Below, one piece after another: positions 33,624 through 42,395 of a DNA stretch of 64,000 bases. This DNA is from Micromonospora sp. LH3U1 (GTDB lineage Bacteria > Actinomycetota > Actinomycetes > Mycobacteriales > Micromonosporaceae), in contig NZ_CP116936.1 of assembly GCF_028475105.1 (NCBI RefSeq), forward strand, positions 6,943,501-7,007,500. Reading direction: 5' to 3'. Positions within the stretch are counted from its first letter, which is position 1; every line of letters begins with the position of its first letter. The notes beneath the pieces are model-generated. The model searched no databases, had not been told where the DNA came from, and saw nothing but the letters and a program-made list of their open reading frames with translations. The translations under genes and the position numbers were made by a program.

Positions 33624-34693
33624 TCGACCGGCTGGCGGACTGGCTGGATCGGGTGCTCCCCCGTCCGCTCGACCCGGTCCGCTCGATCAAGATGAAGCTC
33701 GGCGTCCTTCTGGTCGCCTCCTGGGCCGTGGCCATCGGCTACTTCTGGTACGGCATCGGTTGGCTCCCGCCGGGTACGTCGATCACGGTCATCTGCATCG
33801 CGCTGGTCACCTCGCAGGTGCTCGCCCACGGCATGACCTCGCCGTTGCGGGAGATGACGGCGGCGGCCGGCGCAATGGCCCGTGGCGACTACACGCGTCG
33901 GGTGCGTGCCACCTCCCGCGACGAGGTCGGCGAGCTGGCCCAGGCGTTCAACAAGATGGCCGAGGATCTGCACGCCGCCGACCAGCGCCGACGCGAGCTG
34001 ATCGCCAACGTCTCGCACGAGCTGCGTACGCCGATCACCGCGTTGCAGGGCGTGCTGGAGAACATGGTGGACGGGGTGGCCGACCCGGAACCCGCGGCGC
34101 TGCGCTCGGCGTTGGCCCAGACCGAGCGGCTCGGGCACCTCGTCGCCGACCTGCTCGACCTGTCCCGCCTCGACGCCGGGGTGGTGCCGCTGCGGCGGGT
34201 ACGCATGGACGTGGGGGACTTCCTCGACGAGGCGGTGGAGCACGCCACGGCCAGCGCTTCCGGCGCAGGCCTGGACGTGCACTTCCAGCTCCGCGACCTG
34301 CCGGCTCCGCTGACGGTCCACGCGGACCCGTGGCGGCTGCACCAGGTTTTCGCGAACCTGCTCGACAACGCGGCGCGACACAGCCCACCCGGCGGCACCG
34401 TGCGGGTGAGCGCCGAGGAACACGGCGACCAGCTCCGCTTCGAGGTGAGCGACGAGGGCCAGGGCATTCCACCGGACGAGCGTTCCCGGGTGTTCGAGCG
34501 TTTCACCCGCGGCGACCGGTCGGCGGGCGGCGGGACCGGGCTCGGCCTGGCCATCGCCCGGTGGGTCGTCGAACTGCACGGCGGTCAGATCGGTGTCCTC
34601 GATCCCGCCGGACCACACCGGGGTGACCGGCCCGGCTGCCGCATCCAGGTCACCATCCCGTGCGACAGGCCATACCGAGAAGAGGCCGCATGA
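33620..34693 (+). CDS. HAMP-domain sensor histidine kinase (DUF4173 operon)
   Basis: This is a 357-residue membrane kinase. Two closely spaced membrane helices (about 26-46 and 54-70) leave almost no extracellular domain, so it may sense a membrane-internal signal or its membrane partner. HAMP runs from about 72 to 118, phospho-acceptor His133 is in NVSHELRTPITALQG, and LLDNAARHSPPGG, DEGQGIPPDE and GTGLGLAI are the ATPase boxes. GTG 33620 overlaps the regulator stop; its own end overlaps the DUF4173 gene. Confidence 0.93.
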   Translation: MIDRLADWLDRVLPRPLDPVRSIKMKLGVLLVASWAVAIGYFWYGIGWLPPGTSITVICIALVTSQVLAHGMTSPLREMTAAAGAMARGDYTRRVRATSRDEVGELAQAFNKMAEDLHAADQRRRELIANVSHELRTPITALQGVLENMVDGVADPEPAALRSALAQTERLGHLVADLLDLSRLDAGVVPLRRVRMDVGDFLDEAVEHATASASGAGLDVHFQLRDLPAPLTVHADPWRLHQVFANLLDNAARHSPPGGTVRVSAEEHGDQLRFEVSDEGQGIPPDERSRVFERFTRGDRSAGGGTGLGLAIARWVVELHGGQIGVLDPAGPHRGDRPGCRIQVTIPCDRPYREEAA

Positions 34694-36381
34694 CCAGCCC
34701 TGGCAGTACCCCACTTCCGGCCACCGGGCCGACCGGGCCGCCGCAGGTCGCCCCAACGGTCCGGCCCGGCCCGGCCGCACCGGCGACGGCGGCTCGACCC
34801 CAAGCCTCTCCGGCCGCACCAGCCCTGCCCCGGCCACCGTCGATGATCGCGCGGCGCTGGCCGGGACCGTCCGGCGCCGCCCGTCCGATGGTGCTGGCGG
34901 CGCTGACGGCGGCGGCAGTCGTCGGCGCCTCGGCGCTCACGATGGTTCGTCCGGGCCTCGGCTGGTTGGTGGCCGCGCTGGCCGGCACCGCCGCCCTCGT
35001 CACCGCCGGAGTCATCCGGTCCGGGACGTCCTCCCCGGTCGCGGACCGCACCACGCCGACCGCATCCGGCGCCGTACCCGCCCGTCCCGGTGCCACGGGG
35101 GCACCGGGGCGGGTGGCGCAGGCCGCCTGGGCCGCCGCGACGGTCGCGTTGGTCGCCGTCGGCACTGTCCGGGCCGCTGGCTGGCTCTTCGTCCTCTGCC
35201 TGCTCGCGGCGGCGGTGACCGGGACACTCGCGGTGACCGGCGGGCGAAGCCCGCTCGGGATGCTGGTCGCCGCGACGCTGCCGCCGGCCGCGACGGTACG
35301 GGCGCTCCCGTGGGCGGTACGCGGAGTGCGCACCACCCGCCCGGCGGGGTCGGGGATCGGGTTCGGGCGCATCCTGACCAGCCTGGCGATGTCCGCCGTC
35401 CTGCTGACGCTGTTCGGGCTGCTCTTCTCCTCCGCCGACGCGGTCTTCGCCGGCCTGGTCGGCGGTCTGCTGCCCGACATCTCGCTGGGCGGTGTGATCG
35501 GCTGGTTGATGCGTCTGCTCCTGATCGGCGGTGGTCTGCTCGGCGGCGCGTACCTGGTCAGCCGTCCACCCGACCTGGAGGGCCTGCGGCCGGCACCGTC
35601 GCGGCCAGCTCACCGGCTGGAGTGGACCCTCCCGCTGGTGTTGCTCGACGCCCTGTTCGCCGTGTTCGTGCTGGTCCAGCTGACGGTGTTGTTCGGCGGC
35701 GCGGGGCACGTGCTGCGCACGGCCGGGCTCACCTACGCCCAGTACGCCCGCGGCGGGTTCTGGCAACTGCTCGCCGTCACCGCGCTCACCCTGTTGGTGA
35801 TCGCGATCGCCGCCCGCCGGGCGCCGAAGGCCACCCGGGCGGACCGGCTGCTGGTCCGCGTACTGCTCGGCACGCTCACCGCGCTCAGTCTGGTGATCGT
35901 CGCCTCGGCGCTCTACCGGATGCAGGTCTACGCCGACGCGTACGGGGCCACTCGACTGCGGCTCGTCGTGTCGACCGTCGAGCTCTGGCTCGGGCTGCTC
36001 TTCGTCCTGGTCGGGGTGGCCGTGGTGCGGCTGCGGGCCGACTGGCTCCCCCGGTTGGTGGTCGGCACAGCGGTGTTGGCGCTGCTCGGGTTGGCCCTGG
36101 TCAACCCGGATCGCCTGATCGCCGATCGGAACGTCGACCGGTATCTGGAGACCGGCCGCTTGGACGTCGGCTACCTGTCCGGGCTGTCGGCCGACGCCGT
36201 ACCGGCGCTGGGTCGGCTGCCCGAGCCGATGCGCTCCTGCGCGCTGGGGGAGATCGCCGCCGAGCTGCCCCGGGACGGCTTCTGGGCGACGAACCTCGGC
36301 AGGGAGCGGGCCCGACGGGCGCTCGACTCGGTCCCGGTGAGCGGCAGCATCACGGACTGTCCCGGTCTGCGGCGCTGGTGA
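34690..36381 (+). CDS. DUF4173 multi-pass membrane protein
   Basis: This is a 563-residue protein. A proline/alanine/threonine-rich cytosolic N-terminus of about 55 residues is followed by about ten hydrophobic helices. The recognisable part is GAGHVLRTAGLTYAQYARGGFWQLLAVTALTL and PKATRADRLLVRVLLG, the DUF4173 core, then RMQVYADAYGATRLRLVV and a C-terminal soluble tail ending in LDSVPVSGSITDCPGLRRW. The start overlaps the kinase stop (ATGA). Its function is not established; placement in the operon suggests it is the output or sensory partner of the two-component system. Confidence 0.85.
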   Translation: MTSPGSTPLPATGPTGPPQVAPTVRPGPAAPATAARPQASPAAPALPRPPSMIARRWPGPSGAARPMVLAALTAAAVVGASALTMVRPGLGWLVAALAGTAALVTAGVIRSGTSSPVADRTTPTASGAVPARPGATGAPGRVAQAAWAAATVALVAVGTVRAAGWLFVLCLLAAAVTGTLAVTGGRSPLGMLVAATLPPAATVRALPWAVRGVRTTRPAGSGIGFGRILTSLAMSAVLLTLFGLLFSSADAVFAGLVGGLLPDISLGGVIGWLMRLLLIGGGLLGGAYLVSRPPDLEGLRPAPSRPAHRLEWTLPLVLLDALFAVFVLVQLTVLFGGAGHVLRTAGLTYAQYARGGFWQLLAVTALTLLVIAIAARRAPKATRADRLLVRVLLGTLTALSLVIVASALYRMQVYADAYGATRLRLVVSTVELWLGLLFVLVGVAVVRLRADWLPRLVVGTAVLALLGLALVNPDRLIADRNVDRYLETGRLDVGYLSGLSADAVPALGRLPEPMRSCALGEIAAELPRDGFWATNLGRERARRALDSVPVSGSITDCPGLRRW

Positions 36382-36425
36382 GCGCGAACGCTTGACAATC
36401 GCGTACGGCGGGTGAGACTGCCGGG

Positions 36426-36839
36426 GTGGCCAAGCAAATCCCTGACGTGGGGTCGGGCGGTGCGGTACCGCCGCCCCGGCGGACCCGGATCGTGCTGGCC
36501 GAGATCACCCGGCAGGACACCCGCGCCGAGCGGACCCGCGCCGAGTTGGCCCAGCAGACCCAGGTCGGCGAGGCGCTGGTCCGTGGCCTGGTCCGGGCCC
36601 AACTCGCGCTGGCCTTGCGGCTCTCCCTGGTGGTGGCCATCGGGTTGGGCGGGCTGCCCTGGCTGTTCGCCATCGCACCCTCGCTCGGCCGGACCACCGT
36701 CGCCGGCGTCAACCTGCCGTGGCTGCTGCTGGGGGTGGCCTCCTTCCCCTTCCTGATCGGGGTGGGCTGGGCGTACGTGCGGCTGGCCGAGCGCAACGAG
36801 CAGGACTTCACCGACCTGGTGCAGCGGCCGGAGCACTGA
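36426..36839 (+). CDS. Small two-helix membrane protein, symporter partner
   Basis: This is a 137-residue protein with a charged coiled-coil-like N-terminus (EITRQDTRAERTRAELAQQTQVGEALVRGLVRAQ) and two membrane helices (LSLVVAIGLGGLPWLFAIAP and LPWLLLGVASFPFLIGVGWAYVRLAER). It starts at GTG 36426 and ends one base before the symporter gene. The size, topology and position match the DUF485 helper found next to ActP, though the sequence is different. It is probably an accessory subunit, and I assign no biochemical role. Confidence 0.75.
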   Translation: MAKQIPDVGSGGAVPPPRRTRIVLAEITRQDTRAERTRAELAQQTQVGEALVRGLVRAQLALALRLSLVVAIGLGGLPWLFAIAPSLGRTTVAGVNLPWLLLGVASFPFLIGVGWAYVRLAERNEQDFTDLVQRPEH

Positions 36840-36840
36840 G

Positions 36841-38481
36841 GTGGGCAACGACTTCGTGGTCCCGGCCATCGTCGCGGTCACCCTGGTCACCGTCGGGATC
36901 GGCTTCTACGGACTGCGGATGGCCAGGACCACGTCCGACTTCCTGGTCGCGTCCCGGGCGATCAGTCCGACGTGGAACGCCGCGGCCATCGGCGGGGAAT
37001 ACCTGTCGGCGGCGAGTTTCCTCGGAATCGCCGGGCTGGTCCTCAAGTACGGCGTGGACGTGCTCTGGTATCCGGTCGGGTTCGCCGCTGGTTACCTGGC
37101 CCTGCTGCTCTTCGTGGCGGCGCCGCTGCGCCGCTCGGGCGCGTTCACCCTGCCCGACTTCTGCGAGCTGCGGCTCGGGTCCCGCCGGCTCCGCATCCTG
37201 GCCACCGCGTTCGTGATCTTCATCGGTTGGCTGTACCTGGTGCCGCAACTCCAGGGCGCGGGGCTGACCCTGGCCACGGTGGCCGGCTCCCCGTACCCAC
37301 TCGGTGCCTTGCTGGTGGCCACCGTGGTCACCGCGAACGTGGCGCTGGGCGGGATGCGGGCGATCACCTTCGTGCAGGCTTTTCAATACTGGCTCAAGCT
37401 GACCGCGCTCGCCGTACCGGTGATCTTCCTGGCGCTGCAGTGGCAGGCCGACGGCCGCCCCGCGGTGACCCCGCCCGACGGGCCGACGTTCCGGGCCGCG
37501 ACCACCGTCGTGGTCGAGCACCGCGCGACCCTCACCCTGCCCGACGGTGACATCCGGGAGGTACGCCCCGGCGACGAGTTGACCTTCGCGGCCGGTGACC
37601 CGGTGCCGGAGGTGTCCGGAGTAGCCACCGACGCCAGCGACTGGTTGCTGCCCAGCGCTGCGGGTGACGACGACCGAGGGCTGTTCGCCACGTACTCGCT
37701 GATCCTGGCCACGTTCCTGGGCACCATGGGCCTGCCGCATGTGCTGGTCCGCTTCTACACCAACCCGGACGGCGCGGCGGCACGCCGGACCACCCTGGTC
37801 GTGCTGGCCCTGGTCGGCGCCTTCTACCTGCTGCCCACGCTGTACGGGGTGCTCGGCCGGATCTACACCCCGCAACTGCTGGTCAGCGGGCAGACCGACG
37901 CGGTGGTGGTGTTGCTGCCCGGCGCGGCCCTCGGCGACGGGACAGTCGGGCGGCTGCTCGCCGCACTGGTCTCGGCGGGCGCGTTCGCGGCCTTCCTCTC
38001 CACCTCGTCCGGGCTGCTGACCAGCGTCGCCGGCGTGATCTCGACGGATGTGCTCGGCCGAGGGTCGGTGCGGGGCTTCCGGCTGGCCACGGTGATCGCC
38101 GGAGCTGTGCCGACGGTGCTGGCGCTGCACGTCTCCGGGCTTGACGTGTCGCAGGTCGTCGGGCTGGCCTTCGCGGTCGCCGCGTCGAGCTTCTGCCCAC
38201 TGCTGGTGCTCGGCATCTGGTGGCGAGGGCTGACCGATCTGGGCGCCGCCGCCGGGGTGCTGGTCGGTGGCGGGGCGGCGATCGGCGCGGTGCTGGTCAC
38301 CGTGCTCGGCCCGCCGCTGTCCGGTTGGCCGAGCACGCTCACCACGCAGCCGGCCGCCTGGACGGTGCCGCTGGCCTTCACCGTGATGGTCGCGGTGTCG
38401 ATGGCGACCCGCCGACGGGCCCCCGCCGACGTCGCGGCCATCATGCTCCGCCTGCACACACCCGAAGCCCTCCGCCTGTAG
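36841..38481 (+). CDS. Sodium:solute symporter family (cation/acetate symporter-like)
   Basis: This is a 546-residue member of the SSS family with about 13 membrane helices. Landmarks are TTSDFLVASRAISPTWNAAAIGGEYLSAASFLG, LPDFCELRLGSRRLR, TMGLPHVLVRFYTNPDGAAARR and AGAFAAFLSTSSGLLTSVAGVI. It resembles ActP-type carboxylate uptake systems. A hydrophilic insertion of about 60 residues (around 205-265: RATLTLPDGDIREVRPGDEL and VPEVSGVATDASDW) is absent from the second symporter at 43998, so the substrate may differ. It is co-transcribed with the small membrane protein upstream. Confidence 0.88.
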   Translation: MGNDFVVPAIVAVTLVTVGIGFYGLRMARTTSDFLVASRAISPTWNAAAIGGEYLSAASFLGIAGLVLKYGVDVLWYPVGFAAGYLALLLFVAAPLRRSGAFTLPDFCELRLGSRRLRILATAFVIFIGWLYLVPQLQGAGLTLATVAGSPYPLGALLVATVVTANVALGGMRAITFVQAFQYWLKLTALAVPVIFLALQWQADGRPAVTPPDGPTFRAATTVVVEHRATLTLPDGDIREVRPGDELTFAAGDPVPEVSGVATDASDWLLPSAAGDDDRGLFATYSLILATFLGTMGLPHVLVRFYTNPDGAAARRTTLVVLALVGAFYLLPTLYGVLGRIYTPQLLVSGQTDAVVVLLPGAALGDGTVGRLLAALVSAGAFAAFLSTSSGLLTSVAGVISTDVLGRGSVRGFRLATVIAGAVPTVLALHVSGLDVSQVVGLAFAVAASSFCPLLVLGIWWRGLTDLGAAAGVLVGGGAAIGAVLVTVLGPPLSGWPSTLTTQPAAWTVPLAFTVMVAVSMATRRRAPADVAAIMLRLHTPEALRL

Positions 38482-38574
38482 AGGGGTGCCGTTAAGGCGG
38501 CGGCGGTGGCGGCGGCCGGCTCGGCGAGCGCCTGATCACTGCGCATCCTCTGGTGGCGGGGGTGTTCGGGTTCT

Positions 38575-38657
38575 CCTTTGCTCTGCTTCAGCGGAGGCAA
38601 CACCCGGTGTCCGGATATCGGACGCGCGGTGTTGCCTCCGCTGAAGCAGAGCAAAGG
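38575..38657. repeat. Long perfect inverted repeat with 30-bp arms (family C)
   Basis: Arms 38575-38604 and 38628-38657 are exact complements, starting CCTTTGCTCTGCTTC and ending ...GCAGAGCAAAGG. The 23-base centre holds a smaller hairpin GTCCG-GATAT-CGGAC. The element sits in a 339-base gap (38482-38820) between the symporter and the ABC transporter genes, both on the plus strand. Apart from this element and the ABC promoter region I see nothing coding there; short frames through the arms are artefacts of the repeat. Confidence 0.92.
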
Positions 38658-38820
38658 GAGATGCGTAGGTGCATGCCCCTTCCGGACGCGCCAGAACTCG
38701 GTGCCGTCCAGACCGCACCGGACATTCCAAGACACCAGCGGTGCCATCCGCCTCGGGGATGACGGCAGGTCCGCCCGTTGCCGGACGGCAGAACTGGCGA
38801 TCGGCGGATAACGTCGGCGC

Positions 38821-39585
38821 ATGACTGTTGAGCACCCCGCGCTCGCACTGCGTGGCCTGGCCAAGCGGTTCGACGGCACGATCGCGGTGGCCGGCGTCGA
38901 CCTGGACGTCCCCGCCGGCTCCTTCTACGGCCTACTCGGTCCGAACGGCGCCGGCAAGACCACCACCCTGTCGATGGCGGTCGGGCTGTTGCGGCCGGAC
39001 GCCGGTTCGGCCTGGGTGCTCGGCCACGACGTCTGGCGGGACCCGGTCACCGCCAAGCGGCTGCTCGGCGTGATGCCGGACGGGGTCCGCCTGTTCGACC
39101 GGCTGACCGGGGCGGAGCTGCTGGCGTACAACGGGTTGTTGCGGGGGATGGACCCGGCGGTCGTCGACCAGCGGGCTGCGGAACTGCTGGACGTGCTGGC
39201 GCTCGGCGACGCCGGTCGGACGCTGGTGGTGGACTACTCGGCGGGCATGAAGAAGAAGATCGGCCTGGCCTGCGCGTTGCTGCACGGCCCTCGGGTGCTG
39301 GTGTTGGATGAGCCGTTCGAGGCGGTCGACCCGGTCTCCGCCGCGCTGATCCGGGACATCCTCACCAGGTACGCGTCCGGCGGCGGCACCGTGGTCTTCT
39401 CCAGTCACGTGATGGAGGTCGTCGAGCGGCTCTGCTCGCACGTGGCCATCCTGGCCGGTGGCACCATCAAGCGGGTCGGGACGATCGGTGACGTTCGCGG
39501 CGACCGCTCGTTGGAGCAGGTCTTCGTCGAGGTGGTCGGCGGACGCACCGCGACCGGCGATGAGCTGTCGTGGCTCTCCCGGTGA
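38821..39585 (+). CDS. ABC transporter ATP-binding protein
   Basis: This is a 254-residue ATPase of the ABC-2 exporter type. Walker A is GPNGAGKTT at 40-48, the Q loop follows, the signature is YSAGMKKKIGL (a variant of LSGGQ typical of this subgroup), Walker B is VLVLDEPFEAVDP, and the switch histidine is in SSHVMEVVERL. It pairs with the permease that overlaps its end. The cargo is unknown; relatives move lipids, drugs or antimicrobial peptides. ATG 38821 is the start. Confidence 0.94.
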   Translation: MTVEHPALALRGLAKRFDGTIAVAGVDLDVPAGSFYGLLGPNGAGKTTTLSMAVGLLRPDAGSAWVLGHDVWRDPVTAKRLLGVMPDGVRLFDRLTGAELLAYNGLLRGMDPAVVDQRAAELLDVLALGDAGRTLVVDYSAGMKKKIGLACALLHGPRVLVLDEPFEAVDPVSAALIRDILTRYASGGGTVVFSSHVMEVVERLCSHVAILAGGTIKRVGTIGDVRGDRSLEQVFVEVVGGRTATGDELSWLSR

Positions 39586-41273
39586 GCGCGACCGTCACAC
39601 CCGCGGCACCCGTGCGTACGGTCTCCGCTCGGCACTTCGTGCGGCTCAAGCTGCGGGTGATGGGCAACAACTTCCGGGGCCAGGGCTGGCGGATCGCCCT
39701 GTTCATCGGTGGTGGGCTGGTCGGGCTCTGGTTCGCCGTCAGTGGCTTCTTCCTCTTTGCCGCGCCCGGCCTGACCGGCGACGGCCAGTACGCGGTGCTG
39801 GTCGCGGCGGCGGGTGGCGGGCTGCTGGTGCTCGGTTGGCTACTCCTGCCGCTGGTCTTCTTCGGTGTGGACGAGACTCTGGACCCGGCCCGGTTCGCGC
39901 TGCTGCCGCTGCCCCGCCGCACGTTGGTGACCGGCCTGTTCGTCGCGGCTCTGATCAGCGTGCCGGTGCTGGCGGTGCTGGTCGCGTCGTTCGGGCTGGT
40001 GTTCACCGCCCTGTCTCTGGGCGGTTGGTCGGCGGGGTTGGTCGCCGTCGTCGGCGTGATCGCCGGGCTGCTGCTCTGCGTGGCTGCCAGCCGGGCGGTG
40101 ACCAGCGCCTTCGCCACCATGTTGCGTTCCCGCCGGGTACGCGACCTGGCGGCCGTGCTGCTGGCGGTGACCGCCGCACTACTCGGCCCGTTGCAGGTCT
40201 TCGGCCTCGCCGCGTTGCGGGAGGCGGACTGGGCCCGGCTGACCGGTGTGGCGACCGTGATCGGCTGGACGCCGTTCGGCGCACCGTGGACCGCCGGCAT
40301 CGACGTGGCCCAGGGCCGGGTCTGGGCCGCGCCGATCAAGTTGCTGATCACGGTGGTGGCACTCGGTGCCCTGCTGGTCTGGTGGTCGCGGTCGCTCGAG
40401 TCGGCGATGGTGGGGGCGGCGAGCACTGGCAAGGCCCCGACGCTGCGCGGAGTTACGGGTGGGGCGGTCGCCCAACTGTTCCCCCGGGTCGCCGGTTGGG
40501 CCCGTCGTGACCGGTTCGGTGCCATGGTCGCCCGGGAGGCCCGTTACTGGTGGCGGGACGCTCGCCGCCGGGCCAACCTGATCACGATCGCGGTGGTCGG
40601 CATCTTCGTGCCAGTAATGATCAACCTGGGCGGCGCGGGGTTCGTGGCCGGGGACGGGCCGGATCTGACGACGAGTGCCAGCGACAGCTCACCGGTCCTG
40701 GTCACCATCTCCATGCTCTTCGTGGGCGTGCTCGCCGCGGTCACCCTCGCCAACCAGTTCGGCTTCGACGGCAGCGCGTACGCCGCGAACGTCGTGGCCG
40801 GGGTGCCCGGCCGGGTCGAGCTGCGCGCGCGAATGACGGCCTTCTCGCTGTACGTGCTGCCGATGCTGGCCTTCGTCGCGGTGGTGCTGTCGTTGCTGCT
40901 CGGCCGACCGGGATGGATCGGGCTCACGGCCGGCGGCCTCGCCGCCACCTATGGTGCCGGGCTCGCGGTGAACAGCCTGGTCTCGGTGCTCGGGGCGTAC
41001 TCGCTGCCGGAGACGAGCAACCCGTTCGCGATGAACAGCGGTGCCGGCGTGGCGAAGGGGCTACTCACCCTGCTGGCCATGTTCGCCTCGGCGGTCGCCG
41101 CGGTGCCGATGGTGGTGGCCGCGGCGCTGCTCGGTGACGCCTGGCTCTGGCTGGCTCTACCGGTCGGCGCGGCGTACGGGCTGGGGGCGGCGCTGCTGGG
41201 TGCGTACCTGGCCGGCGACGTGCTGGACCGTCGTCAGCCGGAACTGCTGGCCACGGTCACCCCGCGCCGCTAA
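39582..41273 (+). CDS. ABC-2 type permease
   Basis: This is a 563-residue membrane protein with about ten hydrophobic helices arranged in two halves around a central cytosolic segment (RVAGWARRDRFGAMVAREARYWWRDARRRANL). GTG 39582 makes a GTGA overlap with the ATPase stop; GTG 39570 is also in frame. Segments such as LVFFGVDETLDPARFALLPL and LFVGVLAAVTLANQFGFDGSAYAANVV fit ABC-2 permeases. It is predicted to form a homodimeric or pseudodimeric pore with the upstream ATPase. Confidence 0.88.
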   Translation: MSATVTPAAPVRTVSARHFVRLKLRVMGNNFRGQGWRIALFIGGGLVGLWFAVSGFFLFAAPGLTGDGQYAVLVAAAGGGLLVLGWLLLPLVFFGVDETLDPARFALLPLPRRTLVTGLFVAALISVPVLAVLVASFGLVFTALSLGGWSAGLVAVVGVIAGLLLCVAASRAVTSAFATMLRSRRVRDLAAVLLAVTAALLGPLQVFGLAALREADWARLTGVATVIGWTPFGAPWTAGIDVAQGRVWAAPIKLLITVVALGALLVWWSRSLESAMVGAASTGKAPTLRGVTGGAVAQLFPRVAGWARRDRFGAMVAREARYWWRDARRRANLITIAVVGIFVPVMINLGGAGFVAGDGPDLTTSASDSSPVLVTISMLFVGVLAAVTLANQFGFDGSAYAANVVAGVPGRVELRARMTAFSLYVLPMLAFVAVVLSLLLGRPGWIGLTAGGLAATYGAGLAVNSLVSVLGAYSLPETSNPFAMNSGAGVAKGLLTLLAMFASAVAAVPMVVAAALLGDAWLWLALPVGAAYGLGAALLGAYLAGDVLDRRQPELLATVTPRR

Positions 41274-41476
41274 CCGGCGTATCGGCTGGGGGCCTGGGCA
41301 GTGTCAGCGATGAAGCCACGCCAAGCGGCCGGAGCGAAGGAGAGGGCCGGTCCGGAGCGATCCTTGCTGTCCCGAACCAGGACGACACCGGGCAGGTTGT
41401 CCGCCACCTCGACGCAGTTGCCGCCGGAGTCGGTCGACCGGGTGGACGTGCGCCAGCGTGGCTCGTTCATCGTCAT
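41270..41476 (-). CDS. DUF397 domain protein
   Basis: This is a 68-residue protein matching the DUF397 pattern: WRTSTRSTDSGGNCVEVADNLPGVVLVRDSKD, then GPALSFAPAAWRGFIADTAQ. It has no DNA-binding motif. DUF397 proteins are found almost only in actinomycetes and usually partner a neighbouring XRE-family regulator, as here, where the two genes overlap by 4 bases. In Streptomyces such pairs (WhiJ and relatives) affect development. The stop overlaps the end of the ABC permease on the other strand. Confidence 0.95.
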   Translation of the reverse strand: MTMNEPRWRTSTRSTDSGGNCVEVADNLPGVVLVRDSKDRSGPALSFAPAAWRGFIADTAQAPSRYAG

Positions 41477-42258
41477 GGCGTCACCTTCAGCTTCCGGATC
41501 AGATCGATTGAGGCGTTTGTGGAGAGCGCTTCGCCGAGCAGACTATCCCATTTGAGATCAATCAATCCGATCATTTCGGGGTCATCCATGACGTGTCCGC
41601 GAGCGGCATTCTCCAGGTAGAGAACCCTGTCCCCGTCGGGCAAATCGGCGCACACGAACCCACCGCCAAGGCCGACATGCTCACCGACGCTCAGTGGGAT
41701 GACGTGCAACCGGACGAACGGCAGATCTGCCGCCTCAAGCAGTCGGCCGAGCTGGGCATTGAGCACGGCGGGGCCGCCCACCGGACGGTGAAGGCCCATC
41801 TCGTCCACGAGGAAAACGCAATACGGTGGCATATCCCGGGACAGCAACAGTTGGCGTTCCAAACGAACCGCAACAAGTTCGTCGACCACATCCGGCGGAT
41901 GCAGTCCACCTGCCGAGATAACGGCGCGGGCATACTCCTCGGTCTGCAGGAGGCCGGGCACGAGGCATGCCTCGAAGGCTCGTAGGCGCGTCGCCTGCTG
42001 CTCATATCCCCGCCACGGGACGAACCAGGATGGACCGCGCTCCTGGTCCGCAGCCTTGAGGAGTTCGGCTAGGAGGCCGCCGGTCGCCAGGGCCTCGTCG
42101 GCGGCGACCGCGAACTCCATGGTCGGTCGGCGTCGGCCGGTCTCGATGGCAGCCACCGTGGACGGGCTCCACTTGGTGAGGGTCGCCAGTGCCTCCTGGG
42201 ACACCTCGGCACCGGCCCGGGCGGCCTTCAACGCCCGCACCCACATTTCGACGTTCAT
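41473..42258 (-). CDS. XRE-family regulator with DUF5753 (WhiJ-like)
   Basis: This is a 261-residue protein with an N-terminal helix-turn-helix (ALKAARAGAEVSQEALATLTKWSPSTVAAIETGRRRPT) and a C-terminal DUF5753 domain. That domain begins WFVPWRGYEQQATRLRAFEACLVPGLLQTEEYARAVI and ends LENAARGHVMDDPEMIGLIDLKWDSLLGEAL. The architecture and the coupled DUF397 gene match the WhiJ group. ATG 42258 has GGAGAGG about 6 bases upstream. A TTACC/GGTAA dyad overlapping that ribosome site suggests autorepression. Confidence 0.93.
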   Translation of the reverse strand: MNVEMWVRALKAARAGAEVSQEALATLTKWSPSTVAAIETGRRRPTMEFAVAADEALATGGLLAELLKAADQERGPSWFVPWRGYEQQATRLRAFEACLVPGLLQTEEYARAVISAGGLHPPDVVDELVAVRLERQLLLSRDMPPYCVFLVDEMGLHRPVGGPAVLNAQLGRLLEAADLPFVRLHVIPLSVGEHVGLGGGFVCADLPDGDRVLYLENAARGHVMDDPEMIGLIDLKWDSLLGEALSTNASIDLIRKLKVTP

Positions 42259-42259
42259 C

Positions 42260-42276
42260 CTTACCTCTCCGGTAAG
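42260..42276. promoter_or_regulatory. CTTACC-N5-GGTAAG dyad over the XRE gene ribosome site
   Basis: The inverted repeat CTTACC (42260-42265) and GGTAAG (42271-42276) starts one base before the XRE start codon and contains its ribosome site. It is the best candidate operator for the XRE/DUF397 pair. Confidence 0.45.
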
Positions 42277-42395
42277 TACGTGACCCCGCTGTGTAGTAAG
42301 CCCTGGCATCCTCCCCTGTCCGCGCCTCTCCGTCCAGGGTGGATGACACGCGGCCCGGCCGGTGGAGGCGACGTCCCGGCGTCCGGTCCTGCGTT

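Noticed and set aside
36808..38457. 549-residue minus-strand ORF
   Set aside because: It is antisense to the SSS symporter and has low-complexity shadow composition.
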